A stretch of 64,000 bases of DNA, from NCBI GenBank assembly GCA_009767595.1, contig VSDK01007199.1, positions 137,635 to 201,634 on the forward strand. The letters run 5' to 3'. Below, one piece after another: positions 1-10,460 of this stretch. The position numbers were made by a program, and so were the translations under genes. Under the pieces are notes generated by a model that had not been told where the DNA came from, made no database searches, and saw nothing but the letters and a program-made list of their open reading frames with translations. Numbering within the stretch: the stretch's first letter is position 1; every line of letters starts with the position of its first letter. The DNA comes from Symbiodinium kawagutii (lineage: Eukaryota; Sar; Dinophyceae; Suessiales; Symbiodiniaceae).

Positions 1-136
1 ATGCTAGCTGCTGTCTAGCAGCCACCAGCACACAAGCAACAAACAGTTCAATGTGCATTCAATCAAAGATGGAATCTGGATGTTCAACAATCACATGTTA
101 GGGAATTGGGAGATAATGGCTATTTCATTACAATAA

Positions 137-940
137 CACGTTGGATTCTATTCCCAAATGCCACCGCCCGAAAATCTGAGCCGCCAACATACTTTGGCAT
201 TACGAAGCGAGAAGATGCGGTCTGTGCCCTGGATGTGGCGTCTGAAGCCATTTGGCCAACAAGTTGGTAGGTCCTGGGTCTTGGTTTATGGTAATCAATC
301 AGTGAAAGGAAGGAATCCCTGACTGACCATCCGTGCATATGCACATAGATCCTGTGATTCCTTCTTACATGTGTTCATGCGCCATCACGAGGAAACAACA
401 AATGGCGCTTGTCTAAGTTCTTGTTTCACTTTCGCCACAAAACTGACATTTTTAAACAGGAACATTCTGGAAGCTGCTGGTAGAAACAAGCTGCGCTTGT
501 TGTTCAGATCCTTCACAATTGGTGCGTGAATTGTAGAAAACTGGGTATGGAGCCAGACTGACACAGCGCTCAGCGTCTTGAATCTGAAGGATCCACAATT
601 TCGGAGTCCTGCAAACACTATTGCCCCAACCATGGAACAACAGAAACAAAATGAAACCCTGGTGCTGGATAAGTGACCCTCCCAAATACATCAAACTGTA
701 GGTGTGTGCTTTGGATACATTGGAGTGCTTCGTCCATGTGCTTCCAATACCACAAAACGGCATTTGGGGACGCAGGAACTGGTATCACATTTTGCTGATC
801 TGACAAATCATCTTGATGGATCTGCTGGTATTGTGATCCAAATCATGGATCATCAATGTCTGAGTTCATGCCATTTTGGCTGGCTTTGTCCCCACAAGGT
901 GTGTGTTCCCAAACCTATGGAATTCCCTGTCAACAATTAG
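137..940 (+). pseudogene. Open frame interrupted only by TGA, unknown product
   Basis: One plus-strand frame runs from 137 to the TAG at 938-940 with three in-frame TGA codons (320, 527, 674) and no earlier TAA or TAG. The part from 460 to 521 looks most like a real exon: it follows TTTTTAAACAG at 450-459 and ends at a possible GTGCGTG donor. An upstream island at 157-267, read in another frame and ending at GTAGGT, would join it in phase. No family is recognised. It may be a decayed gene, or two short exons plus chance open sequence. Confidence 0.22.
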
Positions 941-1230
941 AACATCACGGTTATGGAGAAGGAGAAACCCGAGTGCAGATTTGGCCACAGCATCAAAATG
1001 TCCAAAAACATCCTTTCCTTGCTGCACATTGCCATAGACCTAAATAACAAATTGCTTTATGTTCACGGATCGTATTTGATGTTTTGCCCCACAAACTAAT
1101 CATATTGTGTTTTGGATGCTTGGGACTACACCCCTTATAGAAAAACAACATGTAAAAAAACAACAATGTAAACTATGGATGTTCCTAGTATTCGCGCAAC
1201 CCCGAACACCCACAAAGCAGCATGGAAATG

Positions 1231-1331
1231 ATGGTGTCTCAAAATAGGGCTACCACAAAAATGATTAGGCCATCATGGTAAGTAAACTGGATGATAACTG
1301 GGAGGGTCTTCTATGACTTGAGAAACACCCA
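1231..1331. mobile_element. M1 inverted-repeat element, degenerate
   Basis: The ends read GATGGTGTCTCAAAATAGGG and, inverted, CTATGACTTGAGAAACACCC. AAAT flanks both sides if the left end is placed at GATGG. The interior matches the M1 core in reverse orientation. Confidence 0.55.
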
Positions 1332-1335
1332 AATT

Positions 1336-2337
1336 TCACGTGGTCATGGGTGCAACCCATTTGTTGCATCTTAGTCGCTGAGGATCATTGCTTTGATCCG
1401 CTGGAGCAGCTTCCTCCTGTGGCGTGCGGAGGTCTGGTGCTGATGCTGAGGTCCGTCCTGATGATCTTGGCTGTCGTGATGACATGGTGGTTTCTCAAGT
1501 CATAGGGGTACCCACAAAATCATCCTTTATTCACCATTCATAGCAATAAACCAGCCATTCTTGGGGATACCCCTACTTTGAGAAACCACCAATGTAGTTA
1601 TATGGTCGCCTGATTAGTACATAAAAAATATCTAAACTTATGCAGTAGGTATGAGTATTGTTGCCATCCTTCTCAACAGCGGCCATTCGTTTGGGATACT
1701 GTTACCATCTGTAAGTCCAGATTTGACCGCTTCTTTCCAATGTTTGTTTTTTTTTGTGTTGTTTGGAACGCTGTCTCGTGGCGAAAGCTCCCATGATGAC
1801 ACTTGATTTCCACAATCTGTTTACTATCAGTACAGCATACCATAACATATCTGTAGGAGTATGTCTTTCAAGTGCTAAACACATGTACAGTTGTACGCAA
1901 TATATACACATTAAAAAAAATATATAGTACATACACATTGTGTATAATTACATGATATGATTTGATGGTTTCTTAAAATTAGCGGTACCACCAGAAATTG
2001 TTGGGTCACCACAAATGGTTAATATAAAGGATGATAACTGGGAGGTCCCTTCTTTGATAAACCACCATGTAGGTATTGTGTAATTACATTCATATGGTGC
2101 TTTCTCAAAACGGGGGGTACCCCCAAATCATGCAATCTCAATCACTTATCATAATAGACCAACCATTTTTCGGGTCCTCTATTTTGATGAATATTTGCAA
2201 CAAACATCAAACAACTCTATCCAGTGAACACCATCACGAAGCGTCTCCTCAGCTTCTCCGGCAGGCTCTTCAGTCAACAGGGGCTGACCTTGGACCACGT
2301 GGCTCAACAGGAGTTGGGTCCGAGGCATGGCTGTGTT
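1336..2337 (-). CDS. Two-exon gene fragment, unknown product
   Basis: Exon one is 2232-2337 and starts after GTATTCAG. It encodes 35 residues including MPRTQLLLSHVV and EEPAGEAEETLRD, then ends in phase 1 before a GTGTTC donor. Exon two is 1336-1457 and starts after CATCAG. It continues in the matching phase with RTSASAPDLRTPQEE and ends at TGA. The 774-bp intron holds three M1 copies. The translation is rich in Ala, Pro and Glu with no known motif. The strand and phase agreement support it, but the second exon also has another open frame. Confidence 0.35.
1485..1591. mobile_element. M1 inverted-repeat element
   Basis: Near-complete copy with GGTGGTTTCTCAAGTCATAG at the left and CTACTTTGAGAAACCACC at the right. 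The core is in the ATCATCC...AAACCAGCC orientation. No clean flanking duplication is visible. Confidence 0.7.
1964..2069. mobile_element. M1 inverted-repeat element, degenerate
   Basis: The left end is GATGGTTTCTTAAAATTAG and the right end CTTTGATAAACCACC. Base changes throughout the core suggest an older copy. Confidence 0.5.
2094..2192. mobile_element. M1 inverted-repeat element, right end decayed
   Basis: The left arm TGCTTTCTCAAAACGGGG is clear and the core GACCAACCATTTTTCGGG matches M1. The right arm CTATTTTGATGAAT has lost the terminal CCACC. Confidence 0.45.
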
Positions 2338-2421
2338 CTGAATACATCTGGGAAAAAACATGAAAAAAATAAACTTGTACGTCTACTACGTCTACCCCGG
2401 TCATGTGGTATTATATTCCGT

Positions 2422-2751
2422 TCAGTTTACAATATACGTCAAGTTTGCATCATCTCTATATTTCACGAAACAAATCCATAGGATTTCTGGATCTAGCGGC
2501 GACCAAACTGGTTCACCACAGAACCACGCGGCGACCACCAAGGCACTGCAAATCCTCCGGCCCAGTGAAGCACAACTGCCGCGGCTGGCACCACTGGCAC
2601 CGCTGGCACGACTGGCGCCACTGGCACGACTGGCCTTGCTGACCTTGCTGACCACTGAAGGCGTGGCTGGGCGAATCTCCTTGGTGGTTTGGCGGTGGAT
2701 CATCTGATTCAAACTTCTGAAGGCTTCGGAAAATGCATTCAGCTTTGCCAT
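2422..2751 (-). CDS. Possible exon carrying a 9-bp repeat
   Basis: An open minus frame begins MAKLNAFSEAFRSLNQ and passes through the repeat at 2581-2660, giving repeated S-R-A-S-G-A triplets. Codon choice in the first 35 codons (GCC, AAG, CTG) is coding-like. It lies between the GNAT relic and the two-exon fragment on the same strand. Other frames are also open, so this is weak. Confidence 0.22.
   Translation of the reverse strand: MAKLNAFSEAFRSLNQMIHRQTTKEIRPATPSVVSKVSKASRASGASRASGASGASRGSCASLGRRICSALVVAAWFCGEPVWSPLDPEILWICFVKYRDDANLTYIVN
2581..2660. repeat. 9-bp minisatellite
   Basis: Eight or so diverged copies of CTGGCACCA and close variants. The unit is a multiple of three, so the frames stay open through it. 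Confidence 0.75.
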
Positions 2752-2805
2752 GGTCTGCCCTTACTAGATTAGACACCTGGACAAAGAAGACTACCACCAC
2801 TCAAA

Positions 2806-3200
2806 TTATATAGAAGTATGTCTAACAGCTAGCAACGGTACTATTGCTAAGAACATGGAAGCACCATTTTCATTCTCTCTCATCGATTGTTGGTCGGTCG
2901 TCTCGAACCAGTAGCCATGCCAGATCAATGTTTCTGAGATGCCGGCAATGTATGATGGATGCTTGATGGCCCTGAAGCCCAGGTTCTTGTAGAGAGGCAC
3001 CTGAGAGCATCCGTGCAAGTGCTGGTAGCCTCCATATAAAGCTCGAGAAAAATAGGAATCTGTTGGTGCTCATGAGGGTTGCAGACCCCCAGAAAAGCAG
3101 ATTCATTGATGACCCCAGGAACAATGAGCTGCCCCCCTGCCCTCATTGGACCTTGGTCACGGGAACATTGGTCTGACGCTCCTTGCGGTGCAGGGAGGGG
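2806..3200 (-). pseudogene. GNAT-family N-acetyltransferase relic
   Basis: GNAT enzymes transfer acetyl from acetyl-CoA to amines. Three landmarks of the fold appear in order on the minus strand but in three different frames. First comes an acetyl-CoA loop-like segment reading Q-stop-GQGGSSL near 3135-3150, where TGA sits where GNAT loops have Arg (Q/R-x-x-G-x-G), then LLFWG. Next is EHQQIPIFLE at about 3040-3075. Last is VPLYKNLGFRAI at about 2960-3000, the usual C-terminal LYxxLGF signature. Two frame changes and the TGA indicate a broken gene; a very short intron between the last two parts is less likely. The N-terminal part of the domain is not visible. Confidence 0.5.
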
Positions 3201-3299
3201 TAGTACAAGAAAGGACAGGTCCAGGATATATCACAGCAAAGTATACGGCTATAGTAGTCAGTTAGTTCATATTGCATAACTACCGTCATATTTCATTAC

Positions 3300-3846
3300 A
3301 GTAATAATTTGTTAGTTGTTAGATTTTCTTGTGTCATTATCATGGTGACAGTGATGATTGAGTTGCAACAATGGTTATCGTGTTGATAAGTGATAAGTCC
3401 CAAAAAACAATGATATGAGACTTCAAAAATACGCATTCACCCGAAAACTATAGCAGAACTGGGCATATGCATCTGGGTGTTTGCTGATAGGCAGAAAAAA
3501 TAAAGTTTCAACATCAACGCCGGCATTTTCAGTAGCAGGATCAAGGATTGACTTCTTGGAAATCACCCTTCTACCGTGCATACACAATTTATGACTATAG
3601 TTATGTCTACATATATATATATATATATGCACATAACTATCATTCATCTTTATGAACATGTATGTGTACATTAAATATTTATACATAAAAATGTATGTAC
3701 ATAAGCAGAAGCATGTACATCTGTATGCTCCTATATGAATGATAACTCAGCATGCATACATAGAACGTATTAATAAAGGTGAATATCATATTATCATACA
3801 TATGCAAAGAATGTAAATGTATGTATGATACATGTATGATACATGT

Positions 3847-3897
<51 letters not shown>

Positions 3898-4090
3898 TTC
3901 AATTGATTCACTTGATTACGCACACATAAACACATATCATAGGTTATTTACTACAAGTGCCAATAAGAACAACATTCGAGGTTTTGGCACTCCTTAGTCC
4001 AATCAAATCATCATCCCCAGCATGTCTGTCCTTGAGATACTTCTCCTCAGCTTCGCAACGTCTGCCGTAGACCAACCTCAGGATGCGGAT
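3300..4090. other. AT-rich stretch without a supported gene
   Basis: AT-rich DNA with an (AT)n tract at 3609-3628, many ATGTATG/CATAC words and the (GAT)n tract at 3845-3897. No exon with convincing splice sites was seen. Confidence 0.5.
3845..3897. repeat. (GAT)n microsatellite
   Basis: About 17 perfect GAT units preceded by two copies of TGATACATGTA. Confidence 0.95.
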
Positions 4091-4094
4091 CATG

Positions 4095-4272
4095 AATGGT
4101 GGTTCTGCTTTCTCAAAGCCATAGTGGTACCCTCACCATGGTTGGTTTCTGAAAGCCAACCCTACTTTCAGAACCACCAAAATGGTTGGTTTCTGACTAT
4201 CATCATCCTCTTTTAATCATTTATAGTCAGAAACCAAGCATTTTGTTGGGCTCCCTACTTTCAGAACCCCCC
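4095..4272. mobile_element. Composite or nested M1-like element
   Basis: Two M1-like arms (GGTTCTGCTTTCTCAAAGCC and CTACTTTCAGAACCACC) are followed by a second ATGGTTGGTTTCTGAC...CTACTTTCAGAACCCCC unit. This suggests one copy beside or inside another. Confidence 0.45.
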
Positions 4273-4464
4273 TGCTGTGAGTTTTCAGGCCAAACGGAGT
4301 ACGTGTGACTCTATACCTGCTGCCACAATCTACCAGGATACTCCACATTTCATGCAGTTTTGCCAGTCTACAAGATTGAAAAGTAAACAACGTGAAAGGC
4401 TACGAGCCCTACCAACCTCGCTGTTCTAGGTATATATTGTTTGATTCCCAAATTGTGTTTGTTC

Positions 4465-4562
4465 TGGGTGCTTCTCAAAATAGGGAATCTCCCAGGTCAT
4501 CCTTTATCAATCATTTATAGTACTAAACCAACCATTTGATGGGGTCCCCTATTTTGAGAAAG
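4465..4562. mobile_element. M1 inverted-repeat element
   Basis: The left arm is GGTGCTTCTCAAAATAGGG and the right arm CCCCTATTTTGAGAAAG, which lacks CCACC. The core ATCATCC...AAACCAACCATT is well preserved. Confidence 0.65.
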
Positions 4563-4566
4563 TTGA

Positions 4567-4768
4567 TTAGTTAAATCTCAACGGATTCCCAGTCCCACGG
4601 ATTTGCAACGTGAAGCTTTCCACGACTCGATTCACGGATAGCTTTCCGCGCCCAGCCCTTCGCTCGAACCACGGCACTCCATGACCCAGCGCTCCGTCTT
4701 GGCTGAGAAACCTCCACAGGTCCCGAGGAGCTGGGTCCAGTGAATGATCCATGGTGAATTGGTGGTTT
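4567..4768 (-). CDS. Exon candidate following an M1 copy, unknown product
   Basis: The exon would begin directly after the TTGAG of the M1 copy at 4761-4865, reading on the minus strand. One frame is open for 67 codons to TAA and contains MDHSLDPAPRDLWRF and VPWFERRAGRG. G+C is well above the flanks. A GTTGAG donor lies near the end (GGGAATCC|GTTGAG), so the TAA may be intronic. A second minus frame is open for a similar length. No domain is recognised. Confidence 0.38.
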
Positions 4769-4865
4769 CTCAAGCCATAGGGGACCCCAAAATATGGTTG
4801 GTTTATTACCATGAATGACTAATAAGCTGGATGATTTGGGGGTACCCCTATTTTGAGAAACCACC
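4761..4865. mobile_element. M1 element with AATT target duplication
   Basis: Complete copy with GGTGGTTTCTCAAGCCATAG at one end and CTATTTTGAGAAACCACC at the other. AATT occurs at 4757-4760 and 4866-4869. Confidence 0.8.
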
Positions 4866-5239
4866 AATTTACACAGGAACTACTCTCTGGTTGACCTGGC
4901 GATTTTCACCATCTTTGATTCAGTGAAACCCTCAGAAACCGGCAATAAATGGTGGATTTTCCCATTGCCAGGTGAGTCTGCCAGAGAGTAAGTCATAGTG
5001 CCCTACTAACATGGACCCTATCAGGAGGCTATGTCAATAGGAAACTTGTCACCAACCCCTGCTTGGCAGGGTCTATGTCTGTTTCCCAACAACGGAAGTC
5101 TATAGCGACAAAGATGACAAAGCTCAGAAAATTATCAACCAAATTCATGATTCAGGTAACGGTAGATCTACTATAGGTTGATAATGGCTCACGCGTTAAA
5201 AGACATTGTTACTAGGAGAAACTAGTCCTTTAAAGATGT

Positions 5240-5600
5240 TGTGAAATTGTTATTAGTATAGTCAGTAACAAAGGTCGCTACTAACAAGTACTACTGGATA
5301 CCAGCGGTTGATAATGGTTGATCCTTAATGAGAACCGTTTATTACCAACAACTTCTGATGGGGACGACAGCTTGATAGTGCTTGATATTCATGTTGATGA
5401 GCGGTAAATGGTGGTTGATGGTGGACAGCAGTGCTCAACGTAAATGCTTGGTGGTGACCAATAATCACGCTCATTTATGGTTTATTGTAGCTTTTGTAGT
5501 AATCGTGGTTGCAATGATAACCAGTGATCACCGTCATTGCATCAATCATTTTTGAGCAATTACTATGGTAGTAATTGATTGATACCACGAGAGCTGATCC
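5240..5600. repeat. Degenerate GGTTGATNATGG-type repeat
   Basis: GTTGATAATGG, GGTTGATCC, TTGATGAGCGG and similar words recur with strong G/T bias on the plus strand. No gene was seen here. Confidence 0.4.
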
Positions 5601-5773
5601 AGAGTAATGATAGGGTTACTTTCGGGTTCCAAATACTCTCGCTCATCATCACGTACAGCCACGAAAACCCATAATTATCAGTACTCATTGGTACACAGAA
5701 CAAATATGTGAAATATCATTGAAAGGTGAGTTGCACAGAATATTGGACATATCATTGTTTGTTGGTTTAAGGG

Positions 5774-5887
5774 TGCCACCAGGATGACAAAGCCATGCGA
5801 AAAATCACAAGCGCCATCAGCAACTTTGCCTGGCAAAGGCGGTCGAGCGCTTGCACTGGGCACAGCACCTTTGTCATCCTGGTGGCA
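5774..5887. repeat. Nested inverted repeat
   Basis: Outer 19-bp perfect arms TGCCACCAGGATGACAAAG (5774-5792) and its complement (5869-5887) enclose CAAGCGC/GCGCTTG (5808-5814, 5847-5853) and TTTGCC/GGCAAA (5825-5830, 5832-5837). The stems are nested and could form one branched hairpin. Confidence 0.7.
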
Positions 5888-6016
5888 ACCGCGGTTGAAG
5901 AGGATGGCTGTAGTGGTTAACCATAGGGTGTCCATATGGTTCACTGATGGCTAGTGTGAGTTGATAGTGGTGAAGAAAGGTTGATTACAATGATATTAGA
6001 GATATCTTGAGATGGC

Positions 6017-6112
6017 TGGTGGCTTCTTGAAATGGGGCTACCCCCAAATCATCTGATATCAAACATCCAAGAAACCATCCGTTTTTTGGGACCGCTATTT
6101 TGAGAAACCACC
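6017..6112. mobile_element. M1 inverted-repeat element
   Basis: The left arm GGTGGCTTCTTGAAATGGGG is partly decayed and the right arm CTATTTTGAGAAACCACC is intact. The core CAAATCATC...ACCATCCGTTTTTT matches M1. Confidence 0.6.
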
Positions 6113-6908
6113 ATGAGTTGATGTTGATTGTGGTCAAGAACGGTTGATTAGTTGATTATTATGATATCAGAGATGGCTGGTGGTTAACTGCTCCGTCCCA
6201 AACAGAGAAATCATAAGGAACATACAAACATCGCTGTAATATCACCAAACGGAACTGGAGATTCAGAGTGAGAAATTGAAGGATTTGCTTTGATGATCTT
6301 GATCCTCGACAGTTCAATGTCAAATTGTTGAGGAATCAGGATGGAACAAAAAATCAAAAGAACAGCTGCCAGCAACGCTAACAGAAAAGGAAGCCTGGAG
6401 ATGTCACCCGTATGTATCGTATCCCGTACCCAACATCAAGGTTTCAATTATGCCCATGAAACAAGTGTGTCTACTTCATTTTGCGGATCTTAACTTTTCC
6501 GCAGTATATCCACAACGTATATCAACATATTACAACATCTACATCCCAAAGATAGTAAGCTCACACGAATTCTTGTGTACTCCTGTACGTGTGTACTCGT
6601 ATTCATGTTTCCTCGTGTACATGTGTCCTTACTTGCAGGGTATTCTGAACTAATCTTCATGCGTCTCTTGCGAAGATTGGTCCCCACATGTTTCCTCTGT
6701 GATTTCAACTCTGGGGGATTGCTATGCAATCGGTGCCAGATTTGCTGCTCCGGATGACTCGTTGGTCCTGCTGTGCACCCAATATGAGATTGTCATATTG
6801 GTTTGTCTTGGCCGCTCAATATTAGCCACAATCTATACATCAACTACATCTACGTAAGGTGGTACAACACAGCAAATGACAGGAATCACAGCTATCAACG
6901 TGAAGCAG

Positions 6909-7025
6909 TGAAGACATGCTGAGAGCAGCCGAGCAGTTTCTCCTGACCACTCATCTGGCAGGCAGCTCAATGGCAAATCACACTTCGCGTGATGCCAGGG
7001 TGTTGTTTACGTGCTGCTTGGTATG
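6909..7025 (+). CDS. Internal exon candidate, unknown product
   Basis: The island follows GTGAAGCAG and ends at TATG|GTAGGTGAG, a strong donor. It is open for 38 codons, includes EDMLRAAEQFLLTTHLAGSS and SRDARVLF, and is helical in character. The adjoining 3' sequence is also open in a different frame to 7205. No family is recognised. Confidence 0.45.
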
Positions 7026-7230
7026 GTAGGTGAGTCCATTGACTTGGCTAACATCACTAGCTGGTTTACCCTCTACAGAACTATGTTGCTGATTCATGGT
7101 GTGTGCGTGCCTGGTGGTACGAGCATGCATGTTGTGAACTTCTTGCAACTTCCACCACCCCTAAAGTTTACTAGACTACATTGCAAGCAAATCATTCAAC
7201 CATGAAAAGTGGTCATTCACAAAGGATGCG

Positions 7231-7402
7231 CTAACTGTCCAAACAAATCAACACTGAACGTGGATCACACATGGTCATGTGGCCAGGTTCCAACATACTA
7301 TAGGCTGCAACATTGCTGGTAAGCCATCGCGCGGCTGGGCTGGGGACATGGTCAAGAGAACTGCATGTTCTATGCCTCCTCTTAAAATAAACTAAAGTAC
7401 AA
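7231..7402 (-). CDS. Exon candidate next to an M2 element
   Basis: Open minus frame ending at TAG, containing SPAARWLTSNVAAYSMLEP and MCDPRSVLICLDS. It starts right beside the M2 copy at 7407-7516. The function is not recognised and a second minus frame is open over part of it. Confidence 0.28.
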
Positions 7403-7406
7403 TCTG

Positions 7407-7516
7407 GGTGTGGGTCAAAACCCTGTACCCCTGGTTCCCCTCTGTTGACCATTGTTTTCCTTATTATTGTTGGTGGAAATCCCCCATTAGTTGGTTAGTT
7501 AATATTGACCCATAGC
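7407..7516. mobile_element. M2 element with ATCT target duplication
   Basis: The left end GGGTGTGGGTCAAAACCCTG and right end TATTGACCCATAGCC are imperfect inverted repeats. ATCT lies on both sides. The core GACCATTGTTTTCCTTATTATT is shared with other M2 copies. Confidence 0.75.
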
Positions 7517-7746
7517 CATCTATAGACAGGCAAATTCCTTTCAAAGGAGACTGCCACCAAGATCCATGAAGATCTGATACCAAATTGTATCTCACCAACA
7601 GGAGACCTCAACAAAGAAGCTGCACACCTGCAATTCCAACGACAGGAATTGTGGAATTTTAAGGGACACGACAGGAAGCAGCAGCAGCCAGATCTTGACC
7701 ACAACCATGAACCACCACCTTTGATAATGCGGTCCAGAGTTGTTTT

Positions 7747-8110
7747 TTAGCATCCCAAGGTCAATCCACTTGATTCCATAATTTTGTCTAAAGAGCCTAC
7801 CATTTTCCCCCTAGGTATTCTAGCCATGGATAGTTGATCACGTTGGAATGAAGTCCAGCAACAAAAGTTCCTGTGCCACACGTTGCCACACATTTCCGTA
7901 AGGGATAACAAAACAGCATCGTTGATGAGTTCCGCTGTGGTCCTGATGTTGGCCTCCCTGCAGATCTTCGCCCGATTCCAATAAGCTCTGCATGGTTTCA
8001 AAACAAGTCCAACCAACATGACCAACATGAGGACCAAGTATTTGTGCCCCCAACAACAAACGCATTTCCGACATCATCTTTGTCCTCTAAGCCAGCCAAG
8101 TCCACTGCAA
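7747..8110 (-). pseudogene. Possible PPR-like repeat relic
   Basis: Across two frames the minus strand reads QWTWLA...KMMSEM, then REANIRTTAELINDAVLL, then YGNVWQRVAQELLLLDF. These resemble the tandem 35-residue helical pairs of pentatricopeptide proteins, which bind organellar RNA. The Trp codons at 8102-8104 and 7886-7888 are 72 codons apart, about two PPR units. Frame changes and a stop suggest decay. The match is by eye and could be coincidence. Confidence 0.25.
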
Positions 8111-8316
8111 CACACCAATGATGACCTCAGGTGGTGCCACTCCCACACATTGATAAACCAACCTCAAAGCGGAAAAGCCACCATTGATATTTGGTTTACC
8201 TAGGTTTCTCTACAAAAGACTGGTGATTTCAAACTTCCAGTTGATCAAAAGGGGACTGAGTTGACAAGTTTGCCACAGGTTGCTTTAATTCAGTTTGTTT
8301 TTCACCTCTGCTTGGT

Positions 8317-8457
8317 TTACGGTTTACCAAGTTGGGCAAATGTTGGGCTTGCGTTGTGTCCACCTGCGAGTTGCATCGTCGGTTCGCCCGCCTCTTGCTC
8401 CGACTCCTCCAAGCGCTGGAGAAGGTCGCTGACGCTTTCTTCGCTTGCTTGGGACTC
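8317..8457 (-). CDS. Exon candidate, acidic helical segment
   Basis: A GC-rich island in AT-richer DNA. After an AG at 8458-8459 it encodes 46 residues to TAA, including ESQASEESVSDLLQRLEESE, then QEAGEPTMQLAGG. A donor CAG|GTGGAC at 8364 would shorten it to about 31 codons. The Leu/Glu spacing suggests an amphipathic helix. Confidence 0.42.
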   Translation of the reverse strand, partial: ESQASEESVSDLLQRLEESEQEAGEPTMQLAGGHNASPTFAQLGKP

Positions 8458-8742
8458 CTGAGGCGAATCCGAAGGTCGCAGCAATCACATACCCTTATGG
8501 TTCTAGGAAATCACCCCCCATGTCCAGGAGGAAACCTATAAATCCTTCACCTGCCATACCCCTCTTGGCAGAAGAACATGCTTTTCTGAAAAATGCATTC
8601 TGTAACCTAGGCGTCATGATCTCACATGTGGAATACTAGGAAATCGGTATATCCAGAGATGCTGTAGCCAAAGAAATGATGTCGCTTGCTGTTGACGAAC
8701 AATAGTTTGCGGCATGGGTGCACACCAAATTGATAGATAACA

Positions 8743-8971
8743 TGGCAGTGGGTCAGTTCACCCTGTACCCCTGGTTCCCCTATCATTGGCCATTGTTTTC
8801 CCCTGTAGTCTTGTTGGTGATTATCCCCCACTACTGGTTGGTTAAAATTGACCCAGCTCGCCATAGCTGGTATATCCCCTACCATTGTTGCTTATACCCT
8901 CTTATTCACCAGCTTAACCACCTTGGCGTCAGCACTGTTGTTGGTTGGTTAACTGCTTGACCCAGCTCCCA
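8743..8971. mobile_element. M2 element with extended right side
   Basis: The left end GGCAGTGGGTCAGTTCACCC is followed by the M2 core, then TTGACCCAGCTCGCC at 8850-8864. A second such end, TTGACCCAGCTCCC, lies at 8957-8970, suggesting two right ends or two copies. Confidence 0.6.
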
Positions 8972-9428
8972 TGTCACCTTTCTGATGGGCAGCTAACCCA
9001 ACAGAGCTGCGTCACGCCTTCGAGATTCTCTGCTGAGCGTTTTCGAGCATAGCCTCGTCCAGCTGCATCGGTTGTGTGATGGAAGCGTTTGGGGGATGTA
9101 CCCCCGGGGTGTACCCCCAATTAGGTGCAACTTAAGGGAGTAATAACCAAACTTCATCATATGTAATCTGAAGTTGAAAATTATCATCCTTTTGACAAAG
9201 TTACCATACTGATTGTAATGACAATCAAGTCTGCAGAATATCCTGGTTTAAAGGCCTTATCCTGATTAAAAAATACTGGCGTCACTTTTAACATCAAGAG
9301 TGAATGCCTCCATATGCAGAGTCTGATTGGACATACATGCTGCATACACAAGTTATACGTATGTTTGCATATCTACTATTGCACACCAGTGATATGTGGA
9401 CAGCATGTCTGAAACGGAACATATGCGA

Positions 9429-9445
9429 AAACACACACACACACA
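9429..9445. repeat. (CA)n microsatellite
   Basis: Eight CA units. Confidence 0.9.
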
Positions 9446-9699
9446 TTTATGAAAAATCAGAGCTGTGTGCAGATGGAAATGTATGTTAGTAAGGGCAAAG
9501 AAATATGTTACGTGTATTTCGTACAAATGCATTAAACAACAGGTTGACACTATAGGTGCGTGTACACAAGGTATAGGCAACCAAGCGATCCATACCCCGA
9601 TCCCTACCCCGATCCATAGCACCAATGCCTTCACATGCTGGCTCCCACTGTCCCGTAGCAAAGCTGAAACACCTTGGATTTTTTGAAGGCATCCAATGG

Positions 9700-10460
9700 C
9701 AGGACCGATTGCAAATGATTGTAGAATCAATAGGCAGTCAGTAAGAATCAGCTATTGTTGCTTATGTCATCAACATCTATTAGCAATATTGATAGTTAAA
9801 CAAGATCATTGATTTTGAAAATTGTGTAGTCCATGGAGATCCACCTGAAGTATGGTTTTAGACACAATTAATGATTTGCTGTTCAACTATTGATTGTTGC
9901 ATCATTGTAAATCATGTAGTCAATTTCAAGCATTAAACATGTTGTTTTTATGATCTAAGCAATAATTGACAACAAATAGTTCTTTTCCTTACCAATAGTC
10001 GACTCTTGGTTATACATAATTGACTATCAAAAACAAAACAGTATGAATTGTTGTCGCAACCAATTGTGAAAAATATCACCTCAACCAATTGCATGTTTTG
10101 CTAATGTGATCAACCGCCTTATGTGACAGCAAATCCATGATTAGCCAGCCTCTTGCCCTATCACTGTTGCCCTTTCACTGACCGTCAATTGAGGTAGAGT
10201 TAGAGTGACTCATTGCCCTGCTACTCTTGCCCTACTATTGACTACTTGATCTGCCCTATTTACTACTATCACCAATAACTAATTGCTGATTAGCTCTAGA
10301 TTCACCTTTGGAATAAACTCAACAGCATCAAAATTAATTATGTTGCTGGCAACACGCTGAAACAGTTTGGTTCTGTATATTCACGAAAAAGCAGGTGCAC
10401 ACGTATTTATTTGTGCATATCATATCTGTATATCTAAACTTTGGGCAAACAGCAGCGAAA
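9700..10460. other. No supported gene
   Basis: AT-rich sequence with repeated CAATTGAT/ATTGATTG words. No element of families M1-M3 and no convincing splice-bounded island. Confidence 0.4.

Noticed and set aside
869..884. GCCATTTTGGCT, a 12-base match to part of the dinoflagellate spliced leader; CATTTTGGCTGG also occurs inverted near 11640
   Set aside because: Too short, without the CCGTAG start or the CTCAAG end, and no AG dinucleotide context typical of retroposed leader relics.
137..940. Frames of 130-270 codons interrupted only by TGA (also near 30080-30610 and 61538-61946), hinting that TGA might be a sense codon
   Set aside because: TGA is unusually common in the background here (GTTGAT-type words), roughly twice TAA plus TAG in the short stretches I counted. 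A run of this length without TAA/TAG is then near the chance maximum for a 64-kb window. Several good exon candidates also end at TGA.
7880..7990. Other domain names for the minus-strand helical relic besides PPR
   Set aside because: No catalytic or metal-binding residues are visible and the frames are broken, so no more specific name is justified.
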